Of a DNA stretch of 31,682 nucleotides, positions 16,032 through 24,557 are shown in pieces. The notes beneath the pieces are model-generated. The model saw only the letters and a program-made list of their open reading frames with translations, did no database searches and was not told the origin of the DNA. Positions within the stretch are counted from its first letter, which is position 1, and each line of letters begins with the position of its first letter. Both the position numbers and the translations under genes were made by a program. Source of the DNA: Caryophanales bacterium UBA4100 (GTDB lineage: Bacteria > Bacillota > Bacilli > Paenibacillales > UBA4045); assembly GCA_002383285.1 (NCBI GenBank), contig DFXU01000028.1:8451-40132 (forward strand). Reading direction: 5' to 3'.

Positions 16032-17866
16032 GATATCTCCCTCCTGCCTGCGCCGAGCAATGTAAACTTAACCAACGTACCCACATTCACTTCGGATTCG
16101 ATGGAGATCACACCGCCATGGGCTTTAATTATTTCCCGGGCAATAGATAAACCGAGTCCTGTTCCGCCCTTAACCCTAGACCTCGCCTTATCAACTCGAT
16201 AGAAACGATCGAAGATATGCTCAATATCTCGCTTTGGTATGCCAATTCCACTATCCTTCACAGATAGCTCTACAACCATGTCATTCACTTTGCTGGCACG
16301 TAGTTCTATCAGCCCGCCGTCCGGTGTATACTTAATTGCATTGAACACAAGATTATCAAGCACCTGATCGATCTGATCAGGGTCAACCCACACCGGACCC
16401 AGCTGCTCCTCCGCTAGTACCTCGATACGAATAGACTTCTGTTGGAATTGGAATGCGAATCGATCCGCAACCTCCTCGAGCATCTGCTTCACATCCGTCC
16501 ATTCCTTCACTATGCTCGCTTGCTTAGAATCCAGCTTAGATAGATGAAGCAGATCATTCACGAGTCGAATCATCCTTTCGGTCTCGTTCCGAACAACACC
16601 AATAAACTTCTGCGAGAGCTCTGGATCTTCCAGCGCACCATCGTCGAGAGCCTCCATATAGCTCTTAATTGTTGTTAATGGGGTTCTTAGCTCATGTGAG
16701 ACATTCGCAACAAAATCCCTGCGCGCTTGCTCGAGCTTCTCTTGCTCCGTTATATCCTGAAGAACGGCTATCGTCCCTGTTATTCCCATACCCCTTCGAT
16801 GAATCGGTGAGAAGGTTACACGTGCGCGCATAGGCTCATCGTCCTCACTGCGATTCAAGTCGAGTCGCACCGAATTCTCCTCCCCTAACACATAACGTTC
16901 AACCTTGTCCTTCGGCAAGCCTAGTAAGTCCGACATATTCATATCCTGCAGCTCGCTGCGGTTACCTGTCATCAGCATGTTCGTCGCTCTTAGATTCATT
17001 AATATGACCTTGCCAAGATCATCTGTTGCGATTACACCATCACTCATATTCGATAGAATCGAGCTCAGCTTTTCCTTCTCTTCCTCATTCTGTGATAAGG
17101 CTTCCTTCAGTCGATCCGTCATATTGTTGAATGCACTGCCGAGCTGACCAATTTCATCCTGGCTTAATACCTTAACCTGTCTATTAAAGTCGCCATCTGC
17201 CATCGCCTTTGCTTGCTTGGTTATTTCCTTGATCGGATGTGTTATGGTATGAGCCAAGACAATGCCCAGAAGCGCAGTTAGCGCCAATGCAATAATCGTC
17301 CCTGAGAATAGAATTTGGTTGATCCGATTGATGCTCGTATAGAGATCCTCCATCGAAGCTACCATATACACAGCACCAATGACCTTCCCATTACTGCCAA
17401 CCGGCATCGTGATGACCTTCAAGCGAGTACCAGCCTCATTAACGGCCATCCCAGATATGTTTCTAACACCTTGAAGCGCTCGACTCACCTCGGTATGTGT
17501 ATTCTTCTGACCAATCAACGATTGCTGTCCGAGAGATGTCGTCGATACAATCTTACTATTCGCATCGATAATCTGAATTTCGGCGTTACTGATCGTGTTT
17601 AAATTCTTCACAACAGCGTCTAGGTCATTATACGTGCGTACGCCCTCTTCATCGTTTCCCTCTTGGATCGCGGACAGATAGGGCTCTACAAATTTACTTA
17701 GCAGATCAACTTGCTTCGTCATCAGGTCCGATGAATTCGATACGAAGGAGCTCTCCAGTGTTCGAACGAAATAAACGCCAATTACCTGCATTGCGATCAG
17801 AATGAGCAGCACATATATGATAATCAACCGAACTTGTATCGTTTGAAAGAAACGGATTTCTTTCAT
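16028..17866 (-). CDS. walK: WalK (YycG) essential cell-wall sensor histidine kinase
   Basis: A membrane sensor kinase of 612 residues, essentially the length of B. subtilis WalK. Membrane helices at about 13-33 and 183-205 flank an extracytoplasmic Cache-like domain. HAMP is at about 205-257, a PAS domain at 265-375, and HisKA carries H391 in NVSHELRTPLTT, at the same position as in B. subtilis. The HATPase has the N-box DNLVFNAIKYT and G-boxes DSGIGIP and GGTGLGLSI. It phosphorylates WalR to control autolysins and wall turnover. The start at ATG 17864-17866 (MKEIRFFQT) fits the family; an upstream extension to 17989 would run through the end of walR. It begins 4 bases after the walR stop. 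Confidence 0.97.
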   Translation of the reverse strand: MKEIRFFQTIQVRLIIIYVLLILIAMQVIGVYFVRTLESSFVSNSSDLMTKQVDLLSKFVEPYLSAIQEGNDEEGVRTYNDLDAVVKNLNTISNAEIQIIDANSKIVSTTSLGQQSLIGQKNTHTEVSRALQGVRNISGMAVNEAGTRLKVITMPVGSNGKVIGAVYMVASMEDLYTSINRINQILFSGTIIALALTALLGIVLAHTITHPIKEITKQAKAMADGDFNRQVKVLSQDEIGQLGSAFNNMTDRLKEALSQNEEEKEKLSSILSNMSDGVIATDDLGKVILMNLRATNMLMTGNRSELQDMNMSDLLGLPKDKVERYVLGEENSVRLDLNRSEDDEPMRARVTFSPIHRRGMGITGTIAVLQDITEQEKLEQARRDFVANVSHELRTPLTTIKSYMEALDDGALEDPELSQKFIGVVRNETERMIRLVNDLLHLSKLDSKQASIVKEWTDVKQMLEEVADRFAFQFQQKSIRIEVLAEEQLGPVWVDPDQIDQVLDNLVFNAIKYTPDGGLIELRASKVNDMVVELSVKDSGIGIPKRDIEHIFDRFYRVDKARSRVKGGTGLGLSIAREIIKAHGGVISIESEVNVGTLVKFTLLGAGRREIS

Positions 17867-17870
17867 AAGC

Positions 17871-18590
17871 TCAAGATCCCCCTGTTTTTGGGTTGCGCAT
17901 GGTATATCCCAAACCCCGTCTTGTAATAATATATTCTGGTTTACTAGGGTCATCCTCAAGCTTCTCACGGAGACGGCGGATCGTAACATCTACGGTCCTC
18001 ATGTCACCTAGATATTCAAAGCCCCATACTGCTTGTAATAAGTGCTCTCTCGTCATAACCTTGCCGCAATTCTTGCCCATATAGTACACAAGCTCAAACT
18101 CACGATGAGTCAGATCTAGAGGCACTTCATTCTTATATACAATATACATTTCATTGTCAACTAATAGGTTGTGAATCCGAATGCCTTGTTGAACCGAGGT
18201 TGTTTCCTTAAGCGTCTTCGTTGCACTCGTTTGGCGACGTAGATGCGCCTTCACACGAGCTAGAATCTCTCTTGTACTGAATGGCTTCGTGACATAATCA
18301 TCTGCCCCCATCTCGAGCCCTAGCACCTTATCAATCTCAGAATCCTTAGCCGTTAGCATGATAATCGGTGTATTCAAGCTCATGCGAACCTCTCGACATA
18401 CGTCCAAGCCATCCTTCCCAGGCAACATCAAATCAAGTAAGATCAAATCCGGGTTTTCCGCATAGGCTAATTGAACAGCAGTCTCTCCATCGAATGCACA
18501 GATGACACGATAACCTTCCTTCTCAAGATTGAACTTAAGAATATCCGCAATCGGCTGCTCATCATCAACGACTAATATTGTTGTTGCCAT
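17871..18590 (-). CDS. walR: WalR (YycF) essential response regulator
   Basis: An OmpR/PhoB-type response regulator of 239 residues that controls peptidoglycan hydrolase genes. The receiver has acidic D9/D10, phospho-acceptor D53 (LLDLMLPG), T80 (MLTAKD) and K102 (VTKPF). The C-terminal winged helix carries DLTHREFELVYYMGKN, the recognition helix EHLLQAVWGFEYLGDMRTVD, and RRGLGYTM. T101 is present; in B. subtilis the equivalent threonine is a PrkC phosphorylation site. The start at ATG 18588-18590 (MATTILVVDDEQ) matches the family, with AGGTGG 7 bases upstream; the longer frame to 18647 is unlikely. It is the first gene of the walRKHIJ operon and sits downstream of a strong terminator. Confidence 0.97.
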   Translation of the reverse strand: MATTILVVDDEQPIADILKFNLEKEGYRVICAFDGETAVQLAYAENPDLILLDLMLPGKDGLDVCREVRMSLNTPIIMLTAKDSEIDKVLGLEMGADDYVTKPFSTREILARVKAHLRRQTSATKTLKETTSVQQGIRIHNLLVDNEMYIVYKNEVPLDLTHREFELVYYMGKNCGKVMTREHLLQAVWGFEYLGDMRTVDVTIRRLREKLEDDPSKPEYIITRRGLGYTMRNPKTGGS

Positions 18591-18645
18591 CCTGTCACCA
18601 CCTGTGATCCCTAGAGTCTTTCTACTTATATTAACATAGATGATC

Positions 18646-18685
18646 AAAAAAAAGGTATCCCTTAGCCCTAGGCTTGAAGGATACC
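18646..18685 (-). terminator. Rho-independent terminator of the M23 peptidase gene
   Basis: ggtatcc (18654-18660) pairs with ggatacc (18679-18685), with an inner agcc/ggct pairing. On the minus strand eight T residues follow. It lies 15 bases past the peptidase stop, between that gene and walR, so the Wal operon needs its own promoter or read-through. Confidence 0.85.
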
Positions 18686-18699
18686 ATATATGTTAAATA

Positions 18700-20235
18700 T
18701 TACTTCGATAAAAACTTTATTGGATTCTGATCTTTCCCATCAGATAGGATTTCGAAATGTAAGTGGACGCCTGTAGAATGTCCCGTACTACCCATGACAC
18801 CTAGCTTCTCACCCTTCTCCAGGACATCACCCTTAGATACAGTAATCTTGCTCATATGAGCATATAAGGTTTGATACCCATTCTTATGGTCGAGTATGAC
18901 CGTCTTACCGTAGCCATTCTTCGTACCTGCGAATATGACCTTTCCTGTATCCGAAGCTTTAATCGCCCGGTTTGATGATGCCATATCGATACCCTTGTGC
19001 TGGGTGCCCCAACGTTTACCGTAGCTGCTCGTGAGCTTGGCTCCCGTTACAGGCCAAGCAAATTTACCTGTACCTTCACCAAGTAATCTTAATGTACCTT
19101 TAGCGACCTTAGCTGCTACCGGCTCAACAAGCACCTCTTCATTTAATAGGATTTCAGACATCAAAGCGCCGTTAATGGAGGTCAGCTCATAAGTAACACG
19201 CTTAAGTCCATTCTTCCCATTAGCGATCGTCCTAGTTTTACCTGTGCGTAATGTAGGATCCTGCTCGTAAATGGTATCGAATTGAATCTCTTCTTCATCC
19301 GTTAATTGTTCAATGGTGCGAACTGCTAGCGTAGGCTCAAAGCCCTTAACAATAACCTCATCACCAATTCGTATCATATCGTCAACAATCCACGAATTCA
19401 TATCGTATAAATTTTGTGTGCTTATGCCAAACTTACTTGCAATACATGATACACAATCACCACTCTGTACCGTGTACTTCTGCGGAAGCTCACCCATGGA
19501 TTGAAGTGTACGTAGAACATCATCCGTATCGACAATATCCCCTGGATCAATATTCGATATCGGCTCAATCTTCACTTCTTGCGTAAATTCTATTGATTTC
19601 AGTTCCTTTATCTCGGGATCATCGGTTGCTTCCACCGTGGATGCTGAGAGGACAGTTACCTTCGATTCCTTCTTCTTCGTACCAGAGTAGATATCCTTGA
19701 AATCCTCGAGTACCTCATTCGCTTCTTCCTCATCCTTGAGAATAGCGACAACCTTATCATCAATTACAAGCTCTACACCAGTTACATGTGCAGTCAGGAG
19801 TGGATTTAGGCTCTGAATAGCAGCCTCATCATCATAGGCACCCATGAATGCCTTCTCCTTCTCAAATCTGATATCCGTCTCATCTAGGACCATATGTACA
19901 TCGGGGTTTTCCGATTGCACTTGCTTATGTCTGGCCTCTATTGCCCTGTCTACGACTTGGGGATGACTGACAATTCCGATTTCTTTACCTTCAACTAGAA
20001 CATGGTAGATATTATAGGTGTTACTTATAATGTATTGGTTGCTTCCAGCAGATATTCCAATAAGTAGAACGAATGCCCCTGCACCTTTCATAATTGGGAT
20101 TTTGTTCACCTTTGTCCACTGATAAATTCGCGATGTTATTTCTTTATCGACTCGCGTTAATTTGACCTTGGCAGTCAAGTCCTGTAATTGGACCTTCGTC
20201 TTTCGGATCCAATCTTTTCCCTTGAAAACTGTCAT
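18700..20235 (-). CDS. Membrane-anchored LysM-G5-M23 peptidoglycan endopeptidase
   Basis: A 511-residue wall hydrolase. A basic cytosolic N-terminus (1-45) precedes a membrane segment at about 48-70. LysM is at about 253-296 (YTVQSGDCVSCIASKFG), G5 at about 299-378, and the M23/LytM peptidase domain at 391-511. Zinc ligands are H413 and D417 (HKGID) and the HLH pair H491/H493, with H460 in LYAHMS. M23 enzymes cut peptide cross-bridges. The start is ATG 20233-20235, with AAGGAG close upstream; the longer frame to 20343 has no support. The LysM has an unusual CVSC where most have a T/S-rich segment. It lies beside the Wal operon, whose regulon usually includes such enzymes, but no clear WalR double box was seen upstream. 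Confidence 0.92.
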   Translation of the reverse strand: MTVFKGKDWIRKTKVQLQDLTAKVKLTRVDKEITSRIYQWTKVNKIPIMKGAGAFVLLIGISAGSNQYIISNTYNIYHVLVEGKEIGIVSHPQVVDRAIEARHKQVQSENPDVHMVLDETDIRFEKEKAFMGAYDDEAAIQSLNPLLTAHVTGVELVIDDKVVAILKDEEEANEVLEDFKDIYSGTKKKESKVTVLSASTVEATDDPEIKELKSIEFTQEVKIEPISNIDPGDIVDTDDVLRTLQSMGELPQKYTVQSGDCVSCIASKFGISTQNLYDMNSWIVDDMIRIGDEVIVKGFEPTLAVRTIEQLTDEEEIQFDTIYEQDPTLRTGKTRTIANGKNGLKRVTYELTSINGALMSEILLNEEVLVEPVAAKVAKGTLRLLGEGTGKFAWPVTGAKLTSSYGKRWGTQHKGIDMASSNRAIKASDTGKVIFAGTKNGYGKTVILDHKNGYQTLYAHMSKITVSKGDVLEKGEKLGVMGSTGHSTGVHLHFEILSDGKDQNPIKFLSK

Positions 20236-20260
20236 ATTCGTCTCCTTCACCCGCAAAGTT

Positions 20261-20274
20261 GTATGGATCCATAC
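20261..20274. repeat. 14-bp perfect palindrome upstream of the M23 gene
   Basis: gtatggatccatac reads the same on both strands and ends 25 bases before the ATG of the peptidase. It could be an operator or chance. Confidence 0.35.
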
Positions 20275-20403
20275 CCGTGCTATCCAAGGGAAATGTCTCT
20301 CAAAGAACGATGACAACACAAACCGAACTCGGCTTTTTGTCATGAATCTTTTACTACCTTACCATAATGGGGACACTGGTTTCAACGAAAAAAGTCACTT
20401 TAC

Positions 20404-21030
20404 TTAATACTTGTTGAGAATAGCTATTAATTTATCAACCTCCTCCTTCTCTAAATAAGCGTTCATAACGTCCACAAAATCAGCTAATTCTTCCTCTGTA
20501 ATACCGTCCTCGAGTAGCAAGGACATGTTCTGCAGCTCCTTCTGAGGGAGCTTAGTAATCACTATAGAGAAGATTTCAGATTTATCCTGATTGGTTAATT
20601 TTTTTCGTTTCTCATTAAATTCCTGTGCAGACATCACTAACGTATCCTTAAGACCGCTAATGTCTCCTTCTGAGCTATCTCGCTGCCCTCCTAGAGCGTC
20701 TTCTTGCTGAATATCGGTATCGGTCACTTGACCTTGATTGAATACAGGCAGCCCTGGATCTGTATCCTTATTCGTTCGATCTTGATTTAGAATTTCCTCA
20801 TCCTCAATAGGATCGACTGCATCATCATGATCCCAGATCTGTGACGGGTTAACTAGCTTGGATAGATAATCCTCAGCATCGATCGCAGGCTTTATGGTCT
20901 CTCCCAAGTTCCATTGCTCTAGGAACCGATTAATATATAGATCCACCATATATGCGGTTGTGAATATGGAGAGAAACGAAATCAGGAGCACAGAAATCAG
21001 TATCTTGCTGAACCAGCCTAACAATCTCAT
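20404..21030 (-). CDS. Membrane-anchored acidic protein of unknown function
   Basis: I do not recognise a named family. The 208-residue product has a short basic N-terminus (MRLLGWFSK), one membrane helix at about 10-32, and then an acidic, disordered-looking stretch at about 45-125. It ends in a helical C-terminal domain (SAQEFNEKRKKLTNQDKSEI, then EDGITEEELADFVDVMNAYL). The acidic linker and helical tail suggest an extracytoplasmic or cytosolic binding module, depending on topology. Start ATG 21028-21030 has only a weak ribosome site. The gene lies between purA and the wall peptidase, same strand, 168 bases before the latter. A 7-bp inverted repeat (21115-21135) lies upstream. Confidence 0.8.
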   Translation of the reverse strand: MRLLGWFSKILISVLLISFLSIFTTAYMVDLYINRFLEQWNLGETIKPAIDAEDYLSKLVNPSQIWDHDDAVDPIEDEEILNQDRTNKDTDPGLPVFNQGQVTDTDIQQEDALGGQRDSSEGDISGLKDTLVMSAQEFNEKRKKLTNQDKSEIFSIVITKLPQKELQNMSLLLEDGITEEELADFVDVMNAYLEKEEVDKLIAILNKY

Positions 21031-21114
21031 CCGAATTCCATCCCTTCGCGAAGAACGTCATATAAGAGGATCAACCGACATTGATCATGTGAGAAATTCG
21101 GTGATTCCCTGATG

Positions 21115-21135
21115 ATTTGCAAGAAATATGCAAAT
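21115..21135. promoter_or_regulatory. Inverted repeat upstream of the unknown membrane gene
   Basis: atttgca (21115-21121) and tgcaaat (21129-21135) are perfect inverse complements separated by 7 bases, a layout common for dimeric operators. It lies 85-105 bases before the start of the 208-residue gene. No regulator can be named. Confidence 0.35.
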
Positions 21136-21198
21136 TCTCTTCTAGTATTAACATCCACCACAATTTCATACCATTTACTATTCCGCTGCAGAATCGCC

Positions 21199-21236
21199 AA
21201 TAAAGCCCATCAGCAATTTCACTGATGGGCTTTATT
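21199..21236 (-). terminator. Terminator of purA
   Basis: aataaagcccatcag (21199-21213) and ctgatgggctttatt (21222-21236) form a perfect 15-bp stem with an 8-base loop, 18 bases past the purA stop. The A-rich stem base gives a U-rich end on either strand. Confidence 0.85.
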
Positions 21237-21254
21237 GTATGGTATGAAGCTTTC

Positions 21255-22538
21255 TTAATAGATCTTCACAACTTGATTCGTCTGATCGCGATTTCGACCA
21301 ACCGAGAAGATGGCGATCGGTATGCCGGTAAGCTCAGAAACTCGTTCAACATATCGACGTGCATTCTCCGGTAAATCAGCAAGTGTGCGCGCTTGAGTAA
21401 TGTCTTCTTCCCAGCCTGGAAGCTCCTCATAGATCGCTTCACATTGATTGAGTACACTAAGGCTTGCTGGATAGTAATCAATAACCTCGCCTTGATACTT
21501 ATATGCTGTACATATCTTCACGGTCTTCAGACCACTAAGTACATCTATTGAGTTGAGGGATAAGCCCGTAATTCCACTAACACGTCTTGCATGTCGAACA
21601 ACAACACTGTCAAACCAGCCTACACGTCTAGGACGCCCAGTTGTCGTACCATATTCATGACCAATCTCACGAATTCGATCACCAACCTCATTGTTCTGCT
21701 CCGTTGGGAACGGCCCATCACCTACACGGCTTGTATAGGCTTTAGCCACACCAATAACCTGCTGGATCTTAGTCGGTCCAACACCAGCACCGATACATAC
21801 TCCACCGGCAGACGGATTAGATGATGTTACGAATGGGTACGTGCCGTGATCGATATCCAGCATGACTCCTTGTGCACCTTCGAATAATACTTTACGCCCA
21901 TCATCAATTGCATCGTTCAATACCACAGAAGTATCTGTAACATAAGGACGAATCTGATCCGCATAAGCTGTATATTCCTTGAGAATATCTTCTACATTCA
22001 AGCCCTGTGCGCCATACACCTGTTCAATCCACTTGTTCTTCGTAGCTACTGCTGCACGAAGCTTCGGCTCGAATACCTCAGGATCAAGAAGATCAGCTAT
22101 ACGAATGCCACTACGAGAAGCTTTATCCATATAACAAGGGCCTATGCCCTTAAGCGTTGTTCCAATTTTCTGCTCACCCTTCTGGGCCTCTTCCAATGCA
22201 TCAAGCGTAATATGATAAGGCATGATCACATGAGCACGATCACTGATCTTTAAATTCTTCGTCGAATAGCCGTTATCATGAATATATTTAATTTCATCTA
22301 ATAGCGCTGCTGGATGCACAACCATTCCATTACCAATCACACAAATCTTATCATCATAGAAAATTCCAGAAGGAATCAAGTGCACCTTAAACTTCTTATC
22401 TTTAATAATAATTGTATGTCCTGCATTATTGCCACCTTGATAACGAGCTACAACATCGGCTGATTCCGCTAAGAAATCAGTAATTTTCCCTTTGCCTTCG
22501 TCGCCCCATTGCGTTCCAACCACAACAACGGTTGTCAT
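21255..22538 (-). CDS. purA: Adenylosuccinate synthetase
   Basis: This enzyme uses GTP to join IMP and aspartate into adenylosuccinate, the first committed step to AMP. The 427 residues match the family length. The N-terminal glycine-rich P-loop is GTQWGDEGKGK, followed by GGNNAGHTI with the catalytic histidine. IMP-binding GTTLKGIGPCY and SNPSAGGV, and the GTP-binding GTTTGRPRR and SVGRNRD segments, are all present and intact. The start is ATG 22536-22538, after a GGGGG run. It is transcribed alone: promoter and PurBoxes at 22608-22681, terminator at 21199-21236. In B. subtilis purA is likewise a single-gene unit repressed by PurR. Confidence 0.97.
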   Translation of the reverse strand: MTTVVVVGTQWGDEGKGKITDFLAESADVVARYQGGNNAGHTIIIKDKKFKVHLIPSGIFYDDKICVIGNGMVVHPAALLDEIKYIHDNGYSTKNLKISDRAHVIMPYHITLDALEEAQKGEQKIGTTLKGIGPCYMDKASRSGIRIADLLDPEVFEPKLRAAVATKNKWIEQVYGAQGLNVEDILKEYTAYADQIRPYVTDTSVVLNDAIDDGRKVLFEGAQGVMLDIDHGTYPFVTSSNPSAGGVCIGAGVGPTKIQQVIGVAKAYTSRVGDGPFPTEQNNEVGDRIREIGHEYGTTTGRPRRVGWFDSVVVRHARRVSGITGLSLNSIDVLSGLKTVKICTAYKYQGEVIDYYPASLSVLNQCEAIYEELPGWEEDITQARTLADLPENARRYVERVSELTGIPIAIFSVGRNRDQTNQVVKIY

Positions 22539-22607
22539 CTAGCATACCCCCATAAAGTGTGGTCTCACACCACAAATGTAGCCGCTTTAGTCCAAAGCAG
22601 CATTATT

Positions 22608-22636
22608 AGTGTAGCAGTGGTCCATGTTGTTGTCAA
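22608..22636 (-). promoter_or_regulatory. Sigma-A promoter of purA
   Basis: On the minus strand TTGACA (22631-22636) and TACACT (22608-22613) are separated by exactly 17 bases. About 70 bases of leader follow to the purA ATG, containing a wobble-paired hairpin (gctgcttt/aaagcggc) and a TGTGGT/ACCACA hairpin near 22557-22573. Confidence 0.8.
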
Positions 22637-22637
22637 T

Positions 22638-22681
22638 AAAAACGAACGTTCAGCAACACTCCACATTAATCGTTCGGATAT
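22638..22681. promoter_or_regulatory. Two inverted PurBox-like sites (PurR operator)
   Basis: AAAAACGAACGTT (22638-22650) and ATCGTTCGGATAT (22669-22681) face each other with 18 bases between. Both follow the B. subtilis PurBox pattern AWWWCCGAACWWT; the second keeps the CCGAAC core and the first has ACGAAC. They sit right next to the purA -35, where PurR would block RNA polymerase and PRPP would relieve repression. Confidence 0.72.
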
Positions 22682-22747
22682 ACATGGTTTCATAACAACA
22701 TCAGTTACCATCCCATACCTTTAACCATGCCCAAGCAACCTACTTCC

Positions 22748-24112
22748 CTATCCGAACTGTCCAACCGCCATGTCCTGCATGGAATGATCTACGCTCACAA
22801 ATTTATTAAAGTTCTTGAGGAATACTAATTCAACGGTACCCGTTGGGCCATTCCGCTGCTTAGCTATAATAATCTCAATAATATTCTTCTTCTCCGTCTC
22901 CGGATTGTAATAGTCATCCCGATAGAGGAATGCTACGATATCGGCATCCTGCTCGATCGAGCCTGATTCCCGTAGATCCGACATCATCGGACGCTTATCC
23001 TGACGTTGCTCCACACCACGACTTAGCTGGGATAATGCGATAACAGGCACCTCAAGCTCACGCGCGATAGCTTTAAGCGTACGCGAAATTTCCGAGACCT
23101 CCTGCTGTCGGTTGTCACCGCCTCCACTTCGTCCATGAATCAGCTGCAGATAATCGATAAGAATCATACCGAGCCCGCGTTCCTTCTTCAATCTCCTACA
23201 CTTCGCACGAATGTCGGCAACGGTAATTGATGGGGAATCATCAATATAAATTTCCGCTTCAGACAACGAGCCTATCGCCATCGTAAGCTTCTCCCAATCG
23301 TCAGCCTCTAGGAACCCCGTACGCATGCGACCTGCATCTACATTAGATTCAGCACAGATCATCCGTTGCACGAGCTGTGAAGCTGACATCTCTAGGCTGA
23401 AGATCGCTACCGATTCCTTAGAACGGACTCCAACATTCTGAGCGATATTCAAGGCGAACGCTGTCTTACCAACAGACGGTCTCGCTGCAACAATAATCAG
23501 ATCATTCCGTTGAAATCCAGCGGTCATCTTGTCCAGATCTGGAAAGCCCGAGGCAATACCAGTCGTCCCGCCCTTGTGATTGAATAGAAACTCCACACGC
23601 TCGAATACATCCATTAATACATCACGTATGGAGATGAAGCCGTCGCCACGGCGGTTTGATATCTCCAATATTTTCTGTTCCGCATCACTAATTAATTGGT
23701 TTACATCCTCTTCACTCGCATACCCACTACTAACAATCTGAGTTGCAGCCCGAATAAGCCGGCGTAACATCGCCTTCTCTTCAAGGATCTCGGCATAATA
23801 GCCCACATTGGATGCAGTAGGAACCGCATTAGCTAGCTCGGTGAGATAACCCACGCCCCCAACCTCTTCAAGCAGCTTGTGGTTCTGCAAGTCAGTTGTT
23901 AGCGTGATTAGATCAATCGGTTCATTCTCTTCGTTAAGCCGAAGCATGGCTTCATATATGCGCTGATGAGCTGCGCGGTAGAAGTCCTCGGGGCTAAGCC
24001 GACCCATAACAACAAGCAGCGCTTCTCCTTCAATAAGAACAGCCCCTAGAACCGCCTGCTCAGCTTCAATACTCTGTGGCTGCACACGATCAGACAGGTA
24101 GTCCCTATTCAT
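22748..24112 (-). CDS. dnaB: Replicative DNA helicase DnaB
   Basis: The hexameric 5'-3' replicative helicase (dnaC in B. subtilis nomenclature). The N-terminal collar domain starts with RVQPQSIEAEQAVLGA; the RecA-like domain has Walker A ARPSVGKTAF, Walker B MILIDYLQLI and the DnaB motif LSQLSRGVEQR. I use ATG 24110-24112 (454 residues). A GTG at 24122-24124 would add four residues (MKRA) and overlap rplI by 20 bases; ribosome-site signals are weak for both. With the ATG, the overlap with rplI is 8 bases. It is the last gene of the yybS-gdpP-rplI-dnaB run; no terminator was seen before the purA promoter. Confidence 0.95.
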   Translation of the reverse strand: MNRDYLSDRVQPQSIEAEQAVLGAVLIEGEALLVVMGRLSPEDFYRAAHQRIYEAMLRLNEENEPIDLITLTTDLQNHKLLEEVGGVGYLTELANAVPTASNVGYYAEILEEKAMLRRLIRAATQIVSSGYASEEDVNQLISDAEQKILEISNRRGDGFISIRDVLMDVFERVEFLFNHKGGTTGIASGFPDLDKMTAGFQRNDLIIVAARPSVGKTAFALNIAQNVGVRSKESVAIFSLEMSASQLVQRMICAESNVDAGRMRTGFLEADDWEKLTMAIGSLSEAEIYIDDSPSITVADIRAKCRRLKKERGLGMILIDYLQLIHGRSGGGDNRQQEVSEISRTLKAIARELEVPVIALSQLSRGVEQRQDKRPMMSDLRESGSIEQDADIVAFLYRDDYYNPETEKKNIIEIIIAKQRNGPTGTVELVFLKNFNKFVSVDHSMQDMAVGQFG

Positions 24113-24557
24113 GGCTCTCTTCACTAACCTGAACCTTCAACATCGCTTTGACCTGCGGATGGATCTTGATCGGTAGCTCGAATGTACCCAATGTTCGAAT
24201 CGGATCATCCAATACCATCTTGCGCTTATCAATATCAATCTTCTGGCTTTTCTTAAGCTCCTCTGCGATATGCTTGGTTGTTATAGATCCGAATAAACGT
24301 CCACCCTCGCCCGCCTTTGTATGAATGACTAATGTGATTTCTCCTAGCTTATCGGCTAGATTCTGTGCGATTTCCTTTTCCTTGTCCTTCTGCTTCTGCT
24401 CAACCTCATTCATGTGCTCAAGCTGCCTTACTGTGGAATGATTAGCCTGGTTCGCCGACCCCTGTTTAATTAGAAAATTAGCGTAACCATCTGGCACATT
24501 CTTAACCTCACCCTTCTTACCTTGACCCTTAACATCCTTTAAGAAAATAACCTTCAT
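24105..24557 (-). CDS. rplI: 50S ribosomal protein L9
   Basis: A ribosomal protein of 150 residues with the usual two-domain layout. The N-terminal RNA-binding domain is MKVIFLKDVKGQGKKGE...VPDGYANFLI, a long central charged helix (about 45-75) follows, and the C-terminal domain contains GRLFGSITTKHIAEEL. ATG 24555-24557 overlaps the gdpP TGA in an ATGA junction, so translation is coupled. A longer frame to 24680 runs inside gdpP and is not supported. Confidence 0.96.
   Translation of the reverse strand: MKVIFLKDVKGQGKKGEVKNVPDGYANFLIKQGSANQANHSTVRQLEHMNEVEQKQKDKEKEIAQNLADKLGEITLVIHTKAGEGGRLFGSITTKHIAEELKKSQKIDIDKRKMVLDDPIRTLGTFELPIKIHPQVKAMLKVQVSEESHE

Noticed and set aside
17867..17989. 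N-terminal extension of WalK
   Set aside because: It runs through the end of walR; the MKEIRFFQT start fits the family length and His391 position.
20236..20343. N-terminal extension of the M23 peptidase
   Set aside because: The AAGGAG site supports ATG 20233-20235, and the extra residues look like translated leader.
21031..21254. tRNA cluster sometimes found near purA
   Set aside because: No cloverleaf or CCA-ending segment was found; only the purA terminator and an inverted repeat.
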